The notes beneath the pieces are model-generated. The model had not been told where the DNA came from and searched no databases. It was given only the letters and a program-made list of their open reading frames with translations. A stretch of 64,000 nt of DNA from Aquila chrysaetos chrysaetos (lineage: Eukaryota > Chordata > Aves > Accipitriformes > Accipitridae): assembly GCF_900496995.4 (NCBI RefSeq), contig NC_044027.1:15896743-15960742 (forward strand), in the 5' to 3' direction. The position numbers and the translations under genes are program-made. Positions 1 to 11,680 of the stretch are shown in pieces. Within the stretch, counting starts at the first letter, position 1. Each line of letters starts with the position of its first letter.

Positions 1-3000
1 AGCATGTGGGCTGCCCCACAGACAACACCACTGCCTTGGCCAACTGCCTGCGCGTCTCCGACCCCAAAGCTGTGACGCTAGCCTACCACCTGCAGCTGAC
101 CAACCTGCCCTGTAAGTCCCCCGATCCACGCTGTGGTCCGCCACGCATGCTGGGCTCACCATGCCTTTGATGAGACGCTGGGGTGATTGCCAGGAGTGTT
201 GAAGCAGTGCTTGTGTCCTTCAGAAAGGGGACAATAATGACAGATCTCACAGTTGCCCTTCTGCAGGCAGGTGCACGTTGCGCTGAATGAACGCCATTCA
301 TCGTGCAATGGCAGCGGTGGCAGAGGAATCACCCAAGGGCCATGCCTTGGCTCCAAAACAGCTGTTTGGGCTTTCTGTTCTGTGAAAGCAGCAAGAGCAT
401 TCCAGAACACAGCTTACAAACAAAAAAATAATTGACCACAACCCTGCTATTTTCATTTGAGTCGCTGGGTGGAGTGTAGGACTCTCATAGCAGGTAGGGA
501 ACGCTTCTGCTCTTACTGCCTGTGAGAATTTCTTTCCCAAGAAGACTCTCCTCCGCTTGCTCTCCTCATGCTCCTAGTAAATAGCCCCAGTATTTAGCCT
601 TGCTCAGGACAGACAGTGGCCAAGCCACCGCTGTGCAGCTGCACTGGCCTGAGCCAGCTGTCCTGGCAGTGAGTGAATGCAGCCAGATGGGGTGGGGAGA
701 AGTTCTGCTCTTCCATAACTTGGACTGGGCTTTTTGGGAAGGGGCTGGGGGAAGGAGAGTAATTGTTGATGACGCCTGCCGATACTTGGTTGGCAGATGT
801 CTTGTTCATCCCCCGCAGCTACGGGCATGAGGTTTACTGAACGTGATTCTGTGGTCACGCTGAAGTCACCACCCAAGCTCTCATTCACCTCAGCCTATTC
901 CTTTGACAGTTCCTTGAGCCATGGGATATGCTGGGCCACACATGTCTTTTCTCAGCTGCTAACAGACTCCGGTTTTGTCTCCTGCTGCAGCTCCCCTGGT
1001 TCACACACTCGCCCTCACTCCTGTCATCGATGGAGACTTCCTCCCAGACATGCCAGAGAACCTCTTTGCCAACACTGCTGACATTGACTACATTGCTGGG
1101 ATCAATAACATGGATGGACACATCTTCGCTGGCATTGATTTACCTGCTATCAATCGCCCATTGGTGAAAATCACTGCGTAAGTGAAGGATGCTCTTAAAA
1201 CCCTTAACAGGAGGAACCCGATCTTTAACGTAGCCCCCAAACTCCAAGGCCTTAGACCTGAGTGGACAGGGCACTACCTTCAAAACAGGATGTCACTCCA
1301 AGCCAGGATGCCTAGGGCATATGCTGCCAAGTCCAGAGCCTTCAAGAGAAAGGGGAAGCCTCCCCATGTACCTTTAAGGTGCTCCTGAACTCAGCACCAG
1401 TGACAGGCTTGGCAGCCCTGATGCTCTCTGTCCAGAGAAGGTACATGCCAGACATGCTGGGCGCCCACCCCTTAAGACTCCTCTTTGCGGACAAAAGGAG
1501 CTTGCGGCCAATTTGGCCCCAAGCTGTTCTGCTGAGAAAGCTGGGAAGCACATGCCCACCATCTAAGACCTGGAATGAAATCACTGGCTTTTACTCCACC
1601 AAACCATTGCTAACCACAGGGTTGGATGTGAACATCAATGGGAGCTGGGATCCATTTCCATGATCCCTGCCCCACTTGAAGATGCCGGTCTGTAATTAGT
1701 TGATACTACTTGTCTTTTCAGGCAAGAGGTCTATCATTTGGTCAAAGGACTTACTGTGGACAGGGGCGAGCGTGGAGCCAATGCCACATACAACCTCTAC
1801 ACGCAAGTGTGGGGTGACAACCCGGACCAGGAGGTCATGAAGAGGACAGTGGTGGACCTGGTTACTGACTACATCTTCCTGGTTCCCACACAGTGGGCAC
1901 TGTATCTGCACCTGCAGAATGCCCGGTGAGCAGCTCAGCCCTGGCAGGAGCACAAAGCCCGCCAGGGGCTGAAACGCTGTGTTCCCGGCACAAGGGGATG
2001 AGGAGCAGGTTAAGAGGGCTGAACTTAAAGGAGGCACGCATTTTGGTACTGAGTACATGCTTACACGTAGCTTGTACAAACACTACTTCTCTAACGCTGC
2101 GAGGGAGTCATGCTAGGAATTCGTTTTAAATTCCCATTAAAACAAGTTTTTGCTTCCTAAAAACTTCAGACTTCATCCTAGCAATATGTGATGCCACGAG
2201 ACATGGCAGTTGGATGATGTGAAGTTTAGGGTGAGAATCAGAAATGGAAGTTAAAAATTACCAGATAGAAGGATGTTTTCTCCTGAGACCACCTCTTAGA
2301 TGCATGTGAGCATCTTCCAAGGCTGAATCTCTGGCTCTGCTGGTATTTGGAGGGTGGTTATGAATCTGCACCCCTTCCTCTGCTTTCCACTCACATCCAC
2401 TTAGCATGTCTATTTTATTTCTCCAGGAGTGCCAAGACATACAGCTACTTGTTCTCCCAGCCATCCCGAATGCCCGTCTACCCAAGCTGGGTAGGCGCAG
2501 ACCATGCTGATGACCTGCAGTATGTGTTTGGGAAACCCTTTGCCACCCCTCTGGGCTACCTGCCCAAGCACAGGACTGTCTCAAGTGCCATGATTGCTTA
2601 CTGGACCAACTTTGCCAGGACAGGGTGAGTGATTCCAGTTCCACATTTGGGGCTTGCTGCAGCACTTCAGCCTGCTGCTCTTGCCTATTAACTTCTCAGG
2701 AGCCATTCCCAAAAGCGGGGTGCCCTCTCTCTGTACTTCTGTTGTGAGCCTGGCTCTATGTCTCCTGGTGGTGGAGTTTCCTCTGGGTCATCCAGAGAAC
2801 ACCTGGGGAGAGCAAAAGCATTTTCAGAACTTGTGAACTCTGCTTAGACTTAATGATGAGGCTTGTTTCTGAATCCTGGCATTCAGACAGGAGTTAAGCC
2901 CCTGCATGCAGCCAGGGACGATGCTAGTGGGGACCAAGGGAAGAGAATGCAGGTCAGCAAGTCGCTCCAAGCAGGCAGAATTGCTATTGCTTGTCCCAAT

Positions 3001-3336
3001 GTCAAACTCTCTCTTTGCACTCACTTGAAGCCTCACTTGAGCAGACAGGGTGCCTGCCAAACACCACAAACCTTGCTGCATCCACAAGCTGCCCTGATAA
3101 AACTGAACTTCTCTGTCTCCTTTTTCCCCAGTGATCCCAACAAAGGGAATTCAAAGGTGCCCATTGCCTGGCTGCCCTACAGCAATGAGGGCAGTTACTA
3201 CCTGGAAATCAACAACAAGATAAACCAGGACTCTGTGAAGCAGAATCTGAGATCCCGGTACGTGAACTTCTGGAACACAATCTATCAGAGCTTGCCGCAG
3301 GTTGCCAACATCTCCCTGACCGAGGAACTGCTGTGA
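1..3336 (+). CDS. CEL: Bile-salt-activated lipase (carboxyl ester lipase), 3' part, five exons
   Basis: This is the C-terminal half of the pancreatic and milk lipase that hydrolyses cholesteryl esters, triglycerides and retinyl esters in the gut lumen. Coding exons are <1-111, 991-1177, 1722-1925, 2427-2624 and 3132-3336. The reading frame starts at base 3, all junctions are GT-AG, and the join gives 300 residues plus a TGA stop. Hallmarks of the carboxylesterase (alpha/beta-hydrolase) family are visible. The NNMDGHIF motif carries the triad Asp (codon 1113-1115), and GADHADD carries the triad His (codon 2503-2505) before QYVFGKPFATP. The nucleophile Ser lies upstream of the window. Sequons NTT, NATY and NIS could be N-glycosylated. 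Both triad residues in view are intact, so the gene looks functional. The protein stops ten residues after the conserved SLPQV segment, so the proline-rich 11-residue repeats of mammalian CEL are absent. A CEL-like paralogue cannot be excluded from this half alone. Confidence 0.93.
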
Positions 3337-3400
3337 AGCTAAGAAAAAAACACCTTTTGGAAATAGGCCAAATTCATTAAAGGCTTGCTTGTAACTGAGC
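3337..3400 (+). terminator. CEL: CEL 3' UTR and polyadenylation signal
   Basis: The CEL stop codon is followed by a very short untranslated region. An ATTAAA hexamer lies at 3376-3381, about 40 bases after the stop, and GT-rich sequence follows (TTGCTTGTAACTG). This is a typical weak-variant cleavage and polyadenylation site. The exact cleavage base is not visible from sequence. Confidence 0.65.
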
Positions 3401-3449
3401 GATTATGGCTTCTCTTTGTCTTTGCCGTGACAGGATTTTCTCCCTAACG

Positions 3450-4500
3450 TTAAAGTCAGGCAGTGAGCAACATCCAGTCTGCGGGCAAAGCGTGTTCCCC
3501 TGGCCCGTAACACAGCGATGTCGCGGTGAAGCCGCTGACACCGGCAGCCGCGGCTCGGCCTGCTCTGCCAGCCGTTGGGCTCAGGGTTTGTTTTTCCTCG
3601 TCGCAGGACAGGCCCTGTCCTCTGGATATCCCCGCGTTAACATCAACACCCACGCTAATAACAAACAGCCCTTAGATAATTACAGTTGTAACCTACGAAG
3701 GCAAACCGGCGGGTGAACCGTTGCCCTACGTGCACGGAAATCGGCTCCGAAACTCAAAGAGGGCGAAATAAACCCAATGGCGGGAGGTTATTTATGGGCA
3801 CGAGTCCCGCCCCCCCCCGCCCGCCTTGGCAGAGGCCAGGCTGAGCTGAGGAGTTCCAGCTCCGAGCCCGGGCGAGAAGAGGAGCACGGGTGCTCGCCCA
3901 CCTCCACCTTCACCCCCACCCGCACCCGCACCCCCCCACCCCGGGCCCGGCCAGGCCCCGCACCGCCGCGGTAGGAACCGATCTTCGGCGGAACCTTTGT
4001 GCCGCGGCCCGCGGGGCGAGGCGCTGCGGGGGGAGGGGGGGGGAGGCTGGCGGGAGGGACCGGGGTGGGGAAGCGATGGCGGCGGGGCGGCAGTGGCGGG
4101 AGCGGGGTTCGGCCGTGTTGGAGCTGCCCCGCACGCCGCGGTTGGTGTGTGTGGAGTACCCGGGGCTGGTGCGGGACGTCGGGGCCATGCTGCGGACGCT
4201 GGGAGGAGAGCAGGGGGTGTCGCGGGTGAGGGGGGGGGGGGTCCGGGGGGGTGGAGGTTATCCGGGCTGAGGGGTTGCCGGGCGAGGAGCCCAGCCCCGG
4301 CCCTGGGGAGGGGGCTGGAGGCGCGGGGGGGGGGGCCGGGGAGCTCACCCGCTGTGGGACCCCTTTGTGCGGGCTGTTCGGGCCCAGCACGTCCCCACGC
4401 AGGCTCCACGCGTGGTTTCGGGGTATAGGCCGCTCGCCTGGGCCGCTGCTGTCCACGAGCGAGGAGACAGGAGGTGTCGGGCAGGGTGGGAGCGGCTGCG
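3450..4500 (+). promoter_or_regulatory. GTF3C5: CpG-island promoter of GTF3C5
   Basis: The sequence turns sharply GC- and CpG-rich after the CEL end and stays so across GTF3C5 exon 1. A CCAAT motif followed by GGCGGGA lies near 3774-3786 (AACCCAATGGCGGGAGG), and C-rich GC-box-like tracts lie at 3808-3822 and 3897-3945. There is no well-placed TATA box before the ATG, although TTATTTATGG occurs near 3788. This fits a TATA-less housekeeping promoter. The start site is probably within a few hundred bases before 4076 but cannot be fixed by eye. The island fills the 740-bp gap between CEL and GTF3C5, so the two genes sit head to tail with almost no spacer. Confidence 0.7.
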
Positions 4501-7500
4501 CGTCCCCCTGACCCGGTGTCGGTGGAGCGGGGGGGTTCACATCCCTGAGGCAGTGTGAGGGGAAACGGCTGGCGAGGGTGTGAGGCCGGGGCCTGGTGCC
4601 AAAGAGAGTCCAGGGGAGACGGGCTGCGCGGGTGCAGTGCTAACGGAGACCGTGCTTGCCCTCGCTGACAGATTTATGCGGACCCTGCCAAAAGGCTGGA
4701 GCTGTATTTTCGCCCCAAGGACCCTTACTGCCATCCCGTATGTGCCAATCGCTTCCCCACCTCCACCATGCTGCTCAAGGTGAAAAGGAGGACCAAGAAG
4801 AAAAAGCAGTTGGACACCGAAGAACAAATCCAGCCAGAAGTCCAGTTTGAAATGGAAATTCTTGGGACTGTCACCACCGTTTACAAATTTCAAGGTAATA
4901 CTGGGGTTTGTGTCCACGTGGCTTAAAGACGAGTATGTCTGATGGGAAGGGGAAGTGTTTGCCTTTAAACAACTCAGGACCGGAAGGAAAATCAAGTGTC
5001 CTGTTGTTACAGCCGCCTTGCTGTATAAACATTTGCATAAACTTATCAGACTCCTGCTCCTGAGAGTTGAGTGTTGTGAGAAATATTGTTATATTCACAA
5101 TGAACTTCACAATGTTTTAACTTTTGTTTCTCACAGGAATGTCTGATTTCCAGTACCTGGCAATGCACTCTGGTCCTGATGGCAAACAAACCTCCATGTA
5201 TGACAAGGTTCTAATGCTCAAACCAGAGAAGGAAGAATTTTTCAATAGAGAATTACCTCTCTACATCCCACCACCGATTTTCTCACGTCTGGACACTCCC
5301 GTTGACTATTTTTATCGGCCAGATATACAACACCGGTTAGTGCCTTTTCTCGTAACGTAGTAAATAGCTGTGTTGGTTCTGGAATGGACAGGTAGTGAAA
5401 CGTTTTGCTGGTTTGATACATACTTCTAACAGACAAGCTCTCAAGTTAAGATTTCCTTTTTGATCACTTGAAGATGCCTCCAATCTATTCTGACTTCAGT
5501 GTTATAATACGATCTCTGCTCTTGAAGCATCAGAGCAGGACTAAATACATCGTTCATGTATTTCACCTGTTTAAGCTGCTGCCTTGTTCTGTTTTATCCC
5601 TCTTGATTTGGTACAACAGAGGCAGGCAAGCTTGAGAAACTGCCTGGCAGCAGCAACCTCAGCAAAAGTCTGCTTGAGGGTTTGATAGCTGAGGGGACCT
5701 GGTGATCTGGTAAAGACGACTGCCTCCCCCAGCACGCTACACGCAGCGTGGGATGCAGTGAGCCCGGCTTTCTGCTCGCTTCCAGTGGGCTGGAGCCGAG
5801 GGGAGAGTGCAGGAATCAATGCCATATGTTCCTGTGACCGCACTCACCGGACCTGTTCCCTCCTGGCACCCAGTTAGTTTTGCCAGAAGAACAATCTGTG
5901 AGATCTCCCACAAGAAACATCTTTCATTTTCTCACCGTAGTCCTTCATCGGCACTTCTTTTAAAAAAAAAATTATCTGAACTGCATTTCCATCTTGCTTT
6001 GTCCCTGTACCCTACTGAGCTGCTGTAACTACAGTAGAGCAAATGCAGAGGGTGAAGCCTTTTGTGCTGCCAATGCATTTCATACAGATTAGTAGCCAAC
6101 TGCCTCAGGGTTTTCTGTCAGATAGTGCAGGGGTCCTCTGTCATCAGGCAGCTGTATGTAGCTTTACAGGGGTTTTTAATTTAAATTTTCTTCCCTCAGT
6201 GGTGTCACAAGAGTCTGTTATGGTACCAGTATATGATTCCAAAATCCACATGGAAGTGGGACCAAAGGTAAAGCAACCCATTGCTCACCCAGCTGAGTCC
6301 CTTCTCTTCCAAAATCTGGAGCACAAACTTCCATTTTTGCATGTTCCCATGAAGGCCCAAGTCCGTGTGTGCCACAGGCAGAAAGCAAACCCGATGCTTT
6401 CCCTTTTTCTTAGGGAGGGATACAACAATCCCCAGGTGTCTGGTGAGAACCTGATTGGCCTCAGCAGGGCCCGTCGCCCACACAATGCCATCTTTGTGAA
6501 CTTTGATGATGAAGAAATCCCAACTAAACCCCTGGATGCTGCTGTACAGACCTGGAAGAAAGTGTGCACCAATCCTGTGGATAAAAAGGTGGAGGAAGAG
6601 CTGAGAAAGGTACGTGCCTTATTGCTGAGCTGAGCACTATACTGCAGCATGCTGTGTAGGAAAAAACTGCATGCAGCCATTTTCTCTGACTTCCCCAAAA
6701 ATTCATGGTGATTGTAATTGACTGATACAGCAAATGACAGTAGGCGCCACTGACACTGCTGTGTTCAGTTCAATTACGCATGTCAAGATTTGAATCTGTC
6801 TTTGCAGCCAACTCACATTAAGTTCCTTTTTGTGTCACTAGTGCTTAGTTTACTGTTCTGATAGCTCACAATAAGGGCCAAAGGCCCCAATACAGAAGAC
6901 AGTCCACTTGGAAAGCTGAACTGCCACTGGTAACCTACCTCCCGCTATTTCATGGTTGTTTCTGTATTATTTTAGCTCTTTGAAGTCCGTCCTGTCTGGT
7001 CTCGGAATGCAGTAAAAGCCAATATCAGTGTCCACCCAGACAAGCTGAAACTTCTGTTGCCGTATTTGGCCTATTACATGGTGAGTCTGTTATATCTGCC
7101 CTTGTGCCTGTCTGAGGCTGCTAGGAGGCAGAGCAAGGGAGCATCAGCCGGGTGTTCCAGGTTCTTGACTGTTTCTGAGGTCCTACCACTAAGTACCCGA
7201 GCTTAATGTTATGTAAAGAGGAAGAGGGAAGGAAAGCCTTGCTTTTGAACAGAAGTTAAAGCCATGGAGGATTCAGTTACTGTTCACTCCATTGGTTCTA
7301 ATTGGCTTTGCTGTTCAGACACTCAAATTGACTGTCCATCTGGCAATGGTAGTAGAATTTGTCCAAACAAACACTTTATTGTGACTTTGCAAGTTAGTCT
7401 GTAAAAGCACGCAAGTATTTGTACTTCAATGCATTGATTGCCCAAGTTTCAGTATAAAAATACTGGCGTGGCAAGTGAGGAAAGAGCTGGTTAAAGAAAT

Positions 7501-10500
7501 AATCTTTGGGCAATGATGGGAAGTATTAGAATTTTCTAAGAACCTCTGCAACACTGTACTATTTTTTTGTAACCATCTTCCCCCATGTGTGTTTATGCAG
7601 TTAACAGGTCCTTGGAGAAGCTTATGGGTTAGGTTTGGGTATGACCCCAGAAAACACCCTGAAGCAAAGATTTATCAAGTACTGGACTTCCGAATTCGCT
7701 GTGGAATGAAATATGGTAAAAGGGCCCAACCCACAGAGACGTTCTCTCTGCTTTCTGGTTAATCCTGGTAGTACTTTTCTTTTTACTTGTTTTTCAAACT
7801 CTTTTGCCATATTTCTGCTCTGATGAAGATGACCCTTTTGAGCTCATTGCTTACCATAGTTCTTCTGTAAACTCCTTTATTTCATAGTATGCGATATGTC
7901 TTTCCTCATTTGGCACATTCCAAACTCAATGGGCAGCTGGCTGACTTTGCTCCTTCATGTGTTCAAAGCCCAAATGGATGTAGCAGACCATCTTCCCTCT
8001 CGCTCAGGAGAGGCACTGAGCAGTAGATGCTGTTGTTTACATAGTAGCTTTTCCTCAAAGACCTCAACATCTTGTGCAGGACGCTAGGTCTCAGACCATA
8101 GGACACAGGGTTCCCCTGCTCTGATTTTGCAGAGGGCAGGTTGAGGGAAAGGACTTTCTGAGGTCACCTAAGAAGTCCATGACAGAGCTGGCATCCAGTC
8201 ATTACCATCAGATCACATCTCCCTTTTTCTGGGTTAAAGGGTTTTGTTGATCAGATACCTCTCCTCTCCCCACCTTGCTGAAGTCAGCATATCCCAAAGA
8301 CCACACTGCCTTTCGCACACCAGTCCAGCACTTCTGTTACTGAGCTAGGGTTATTCTGCAGGGTGCTTGCCCTCAGTTCATTATTGGGTTTCTTTTTTCA
8401 CCTCTAGGTTATGCCCCTAATGATATGCCTGTGAAAGCAAAACGCAGCACGTATAACTACAGCCTGCCCATCACTGTCAAGAAGCAAGGTATGCTGTGCC
8501 AGCAGAAGGGCTGTCTGGCTCTTCTGTTTCTTTGTTTACCCCATCCTAGTCACAGGTGGTGAAGGGTCTTCCTGTGTTCTAGCTGAGCCAAAATTGGAGC
8601 TTTATTTCTGGTTATGATATGGTGCTGCTGTTAAGCCAGTAGAAGAGTCTCCTGCTGGGAAGTGTTGTGAGAGTCTTGGATGCATGTCCGGCTGAGCTAC
8701 AGTATCTGTTAGCAGACAGAAGGGTGTTCTGCAAGCAACACTGTGGGAATTCAGCATTTGCTTCCATTCAGTGATGGTGCAGAGTAAGGGGAGAGTTGTT
8801 CTCTTTCCTTTGTCAAGGGAGGGTAGAAAAGGTTAAAATTATGAACAAATGCACTGCAGAAAAAGCTGCCAAACTCGCCACCTTTCCAATGACTGTCCAG
8901 TAATGTCTCTGAAGAATAAGCAACACATGCTCAGTTGCTGGGTTGGTCTGGTTTTTGCTCACCAGCAAAGTTGAATCAACATAGAGAAGTGACAGTACAA
9001 TGCCACAGAGTGAAAGATGTCCCTAATTAGGACTCTTTTTTTTTTTGTCTTTCAGTAAGTCATACAGTCAGTGTACATGATCTGAAACAGGGGCTTGGTA
9101 CGTCCGGTGCATCTGGTGCAAAAAAGCCTGCTTCCAGCCGGTATAAACTGAAGGTAAGCATTACTTCTACAAGAATCTTGAAACAGCTTAGTGAAAAAAT
9201 TTTGTCAGTCATTAAGGGGACATTTTTGAGTGAGTTGATATCCTTAGGTTTACCTGGGAAGCTGCTAGTTGTACATGCTACTACAGAACTTCACCTGCTG
9301 TGCACTGAATGTGTTTCTTACATGCTGCAAGAGGGCATTGGTACTCTCAGCCCTAGCCTTAGATGTGATGAGCATTTTGTTTCAACTGATAAAATTGGAA
9401 CTTTATGGACAGCGAAGTGCAAAAACTCACCATGTGTTTATCAGGTCGTCCTGCAAAATCCAGCAGGGCAAAATAAATATTTAAACAGGAGTCTTTTATT
9501 CTTCCGTTTTTGCTAGAATGAAACCTATGATCCACTGTTACGCAGTAACAGGCTGCAGACAGAGCTGCAGTTTGAAGAGATGAAGTGTGTTCTCTGCACA
9601 ACTGTGCTGTTGTGACTATGGCTGCAGTAAAATTTTGCTGCATTCCTCATTCAGCTTTATCTTTTGCCATATGCAGACCTGTGCCTTGGATTTGTGTTGG
9701 AAGTGCCTTGTTCTTGAATCAGCCCATCAGAAGTACTTTTCAGTTATGCCAGAATTGTCCTGTTACACCATAAAATGCACATTCATCCTTTCCTTCTTTC
9801 CTCCTAGGAATCCATCTACATTTTCCGAGAAGGAGCCTTACCCCCTTATCGGCAGATGTTCTACCAGCTTTGTGACTTGAATGTGGAAAGGTATTGCACG
9901 CTGGCAGCTGAGTCTTCTGTTAGAGCTAGATTTCAAAGCCTATTGTTTATATTCAGTCCATTCCCCTCTCTCTCATCTTGACCAGAAACTTAAGAGGTGT
10001 TTAGCTTCTGAATAAAAATAGAACAGACTTTTCACACATGAACTTCCTTTCCCATACGACAATTACCTGAATAACCAAATACGCTATTCTAACTCAATGA
10101 AGTAAAATGGAAGTAAGCCATAGTCTGTCTCAATTGAAACCTACATCTGCATGTAGAGGTCTAACGTTTCCTTCCCTTTTGCTGCTTTTTAGCCTACAGA
10201 AAATCATCCGTCGGAATGATGGCACAGAGTCAGAATGCACAGAGCGGGATGGGTGGTGCCTTCCAAAGACTAGTGATGAGCTGCGAGATACCATGTCTCT
10301 GATGATAAAGCAGATAATCAGATCCACAAGACCTGGTAAGGATGATTCTGAACATCAAAGTGTATTACCACCTTCCTGATGGTGTTGAGATGTGAGCTGA
10401 ATGAGGATGTTGCAGTCAGCACTGGGGCAGCAGCGTTCCTGTATTTGCCTCCTCCTTTGTGCTACATCTGGTGCTCTTTGTGTTCTAGCTCTTTACAGTG

Positions 10501-11156
10501 TGTGAGCTGAGGGTGGTGTTCTGCAGCTTGAACGTGGGTTGGGATTAGGAATGGCTGGGAGTAAAGGTTTTCTGTTTCATCTTCCCAGTGTCACAGCCTT
10601 CAGATTTTAAATGTCTTTGCATAGTCATAATCAAGACCTTATCCTTACTGATGTGTCTGTTGGTGGCATTTTACTTTTTATTGATGTTACTAATTGAACA
10701 AGAAGTGAGGAAATTATTTTTGCACAATGCTGGGCCAAAGCAGTATCCCAGTGAATTAGGTCAGAATCAGCTAGGAGAGGAGGCACACCACTGCAGATCT
10801 GCTGCTGTTCTGCTAGCGTTCCTGGAGCATGAAAACAGACTGCTTTGGGCTTGATCAGATTCTACTAAGATGTGCAACTTTAGCTGTGCCCCTCCGGCTT
10901 CTGCCTTCCTCTCGCTTGTTTTATGAACTCTATTGCAAATGCCCCTAGGCTTCACTAAGAGGTATCACAGTGTTTTTCTTTCTTTCTTCCCAATTAAGCT
11001 CTTTTCTCAAATACAACAAGCAGTGCAGATGGCAAAGAGCAGCTGGCATATGAGTCTGGAGAGGATGAGGATGATGAAGAGGAGGAGGAAGAGGACTTCA
11101 AGCCTTCTGATGGGAGTGAAAATGAAATGGAGACAGAAATTCTGGACTATGTGTGA
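4076..11156 (+). CDS. GTF3C5: General transcription factor IIIC subunit 5 (TFIIIC63), complete
   Basis: This is a subunit of TFIIIC, the nuclear factor that binds A and B boxes of tRNA-type genes and recruits TFIIIB for RNA polymerase III. It is the vertebrate relative of yeast tau95, which acts in the A-box-binding lobe. Coding exons are 4076-4225, 4672-4894, 5137-5335, 6414-6609, 6976-7080, 7601-7715, 8408-8488, 9056-9153, 9808-9890, 10193-10335 and 10999-11156. All introns are GT-AG and phases agree throughout. The join is 1551 nt, or 516 residues, against about 519 in human. Conserved blocks include RLVCVEYPGLVRDV (N-terminus), ELYFRPKDPYCHPVCANRF, LYIPPPIFSRLD, NLIGLSRARRPHNAIFVNF, GPWRSLWVRFGYDPRK, YKLKESIYIFREGALPPY and RDGWCLPKTSDELRDTMSL. 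The C-terminus is strongly acidic, with 12 consecutive Asp/Glu before FKPSDGSENEMETEILDYV. The start was chosen because it gives the human-like N-terminus at the CpG island. Confidence 0.96.
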
Positions 11157-11680
11157 ACTCAGTGACCAGTCTGACTGCTGTTGGACAGAATCTTCTCTGC
11201 TCTTGTTCCTTGAGAGCTGAGGGTTCAGCCACCATGCCCAGGATGTGGGAAAGCAGAACTTGTGCTAAGATGACAATAATCTCTGCACCGACTGCGGTGC
11301 CTGCTGATGGCTGTCATTCTGGATGTTTGGGAGCCACTGCCTACATTTTCATAATTTCTGGCTAATAAGCCCTCAAGCAAGCTCAACAAACTCCCAAGAG
11401 CGAGCCCAGAATCCAAGCCATACACCAGAGAAGAGGAGAAGTTGCATTCCCAAATCTCTCCATATGTGGGAAGTGCACTTTGGCTGGGTTGGTGGCCACG
11501 TGGACAATAGAAAAGGTGCCCGAGGAGGTGCTGGGGGAAGCACGCCGGTGCTACTGGAGTCCCTAAGGCAGGTGCTGCCCTTCTGCTTGTCTAAGGGCAA
11601 TGAAAATACTGTGCCATGACTTCAGGATTGAGCCCCACTGGTGATCTTGGAAATAAAGCCTGCAGGAAAACACACTTTCT
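11157..11680 (+). terminator. GTF3C5: GTF3C5 3' UTR and polyadenylation signal
   Basis: About 500 bases of untranslated sequence follow the GTF3C5 stop. A canonical AATAAA lies at 11652-11657, with TCTGGCAGTG-type GT-rich sequence about 30 bases further on. Further AATAAA hexamers on the same strand (12546-12551 and 12920-12925) could serve longer transcripts, but nothing else supports them. Confidence 0.7.

Noticed and set aside
3788..4540. 250-codon proline-rich minus-strand open frame across the GTF3C5 promoter
   Set aside because: It is antisense to a CpG island with few stops. The composition is Pro/Gly/Ala low complexity and no splice or poly(A) context supports it.
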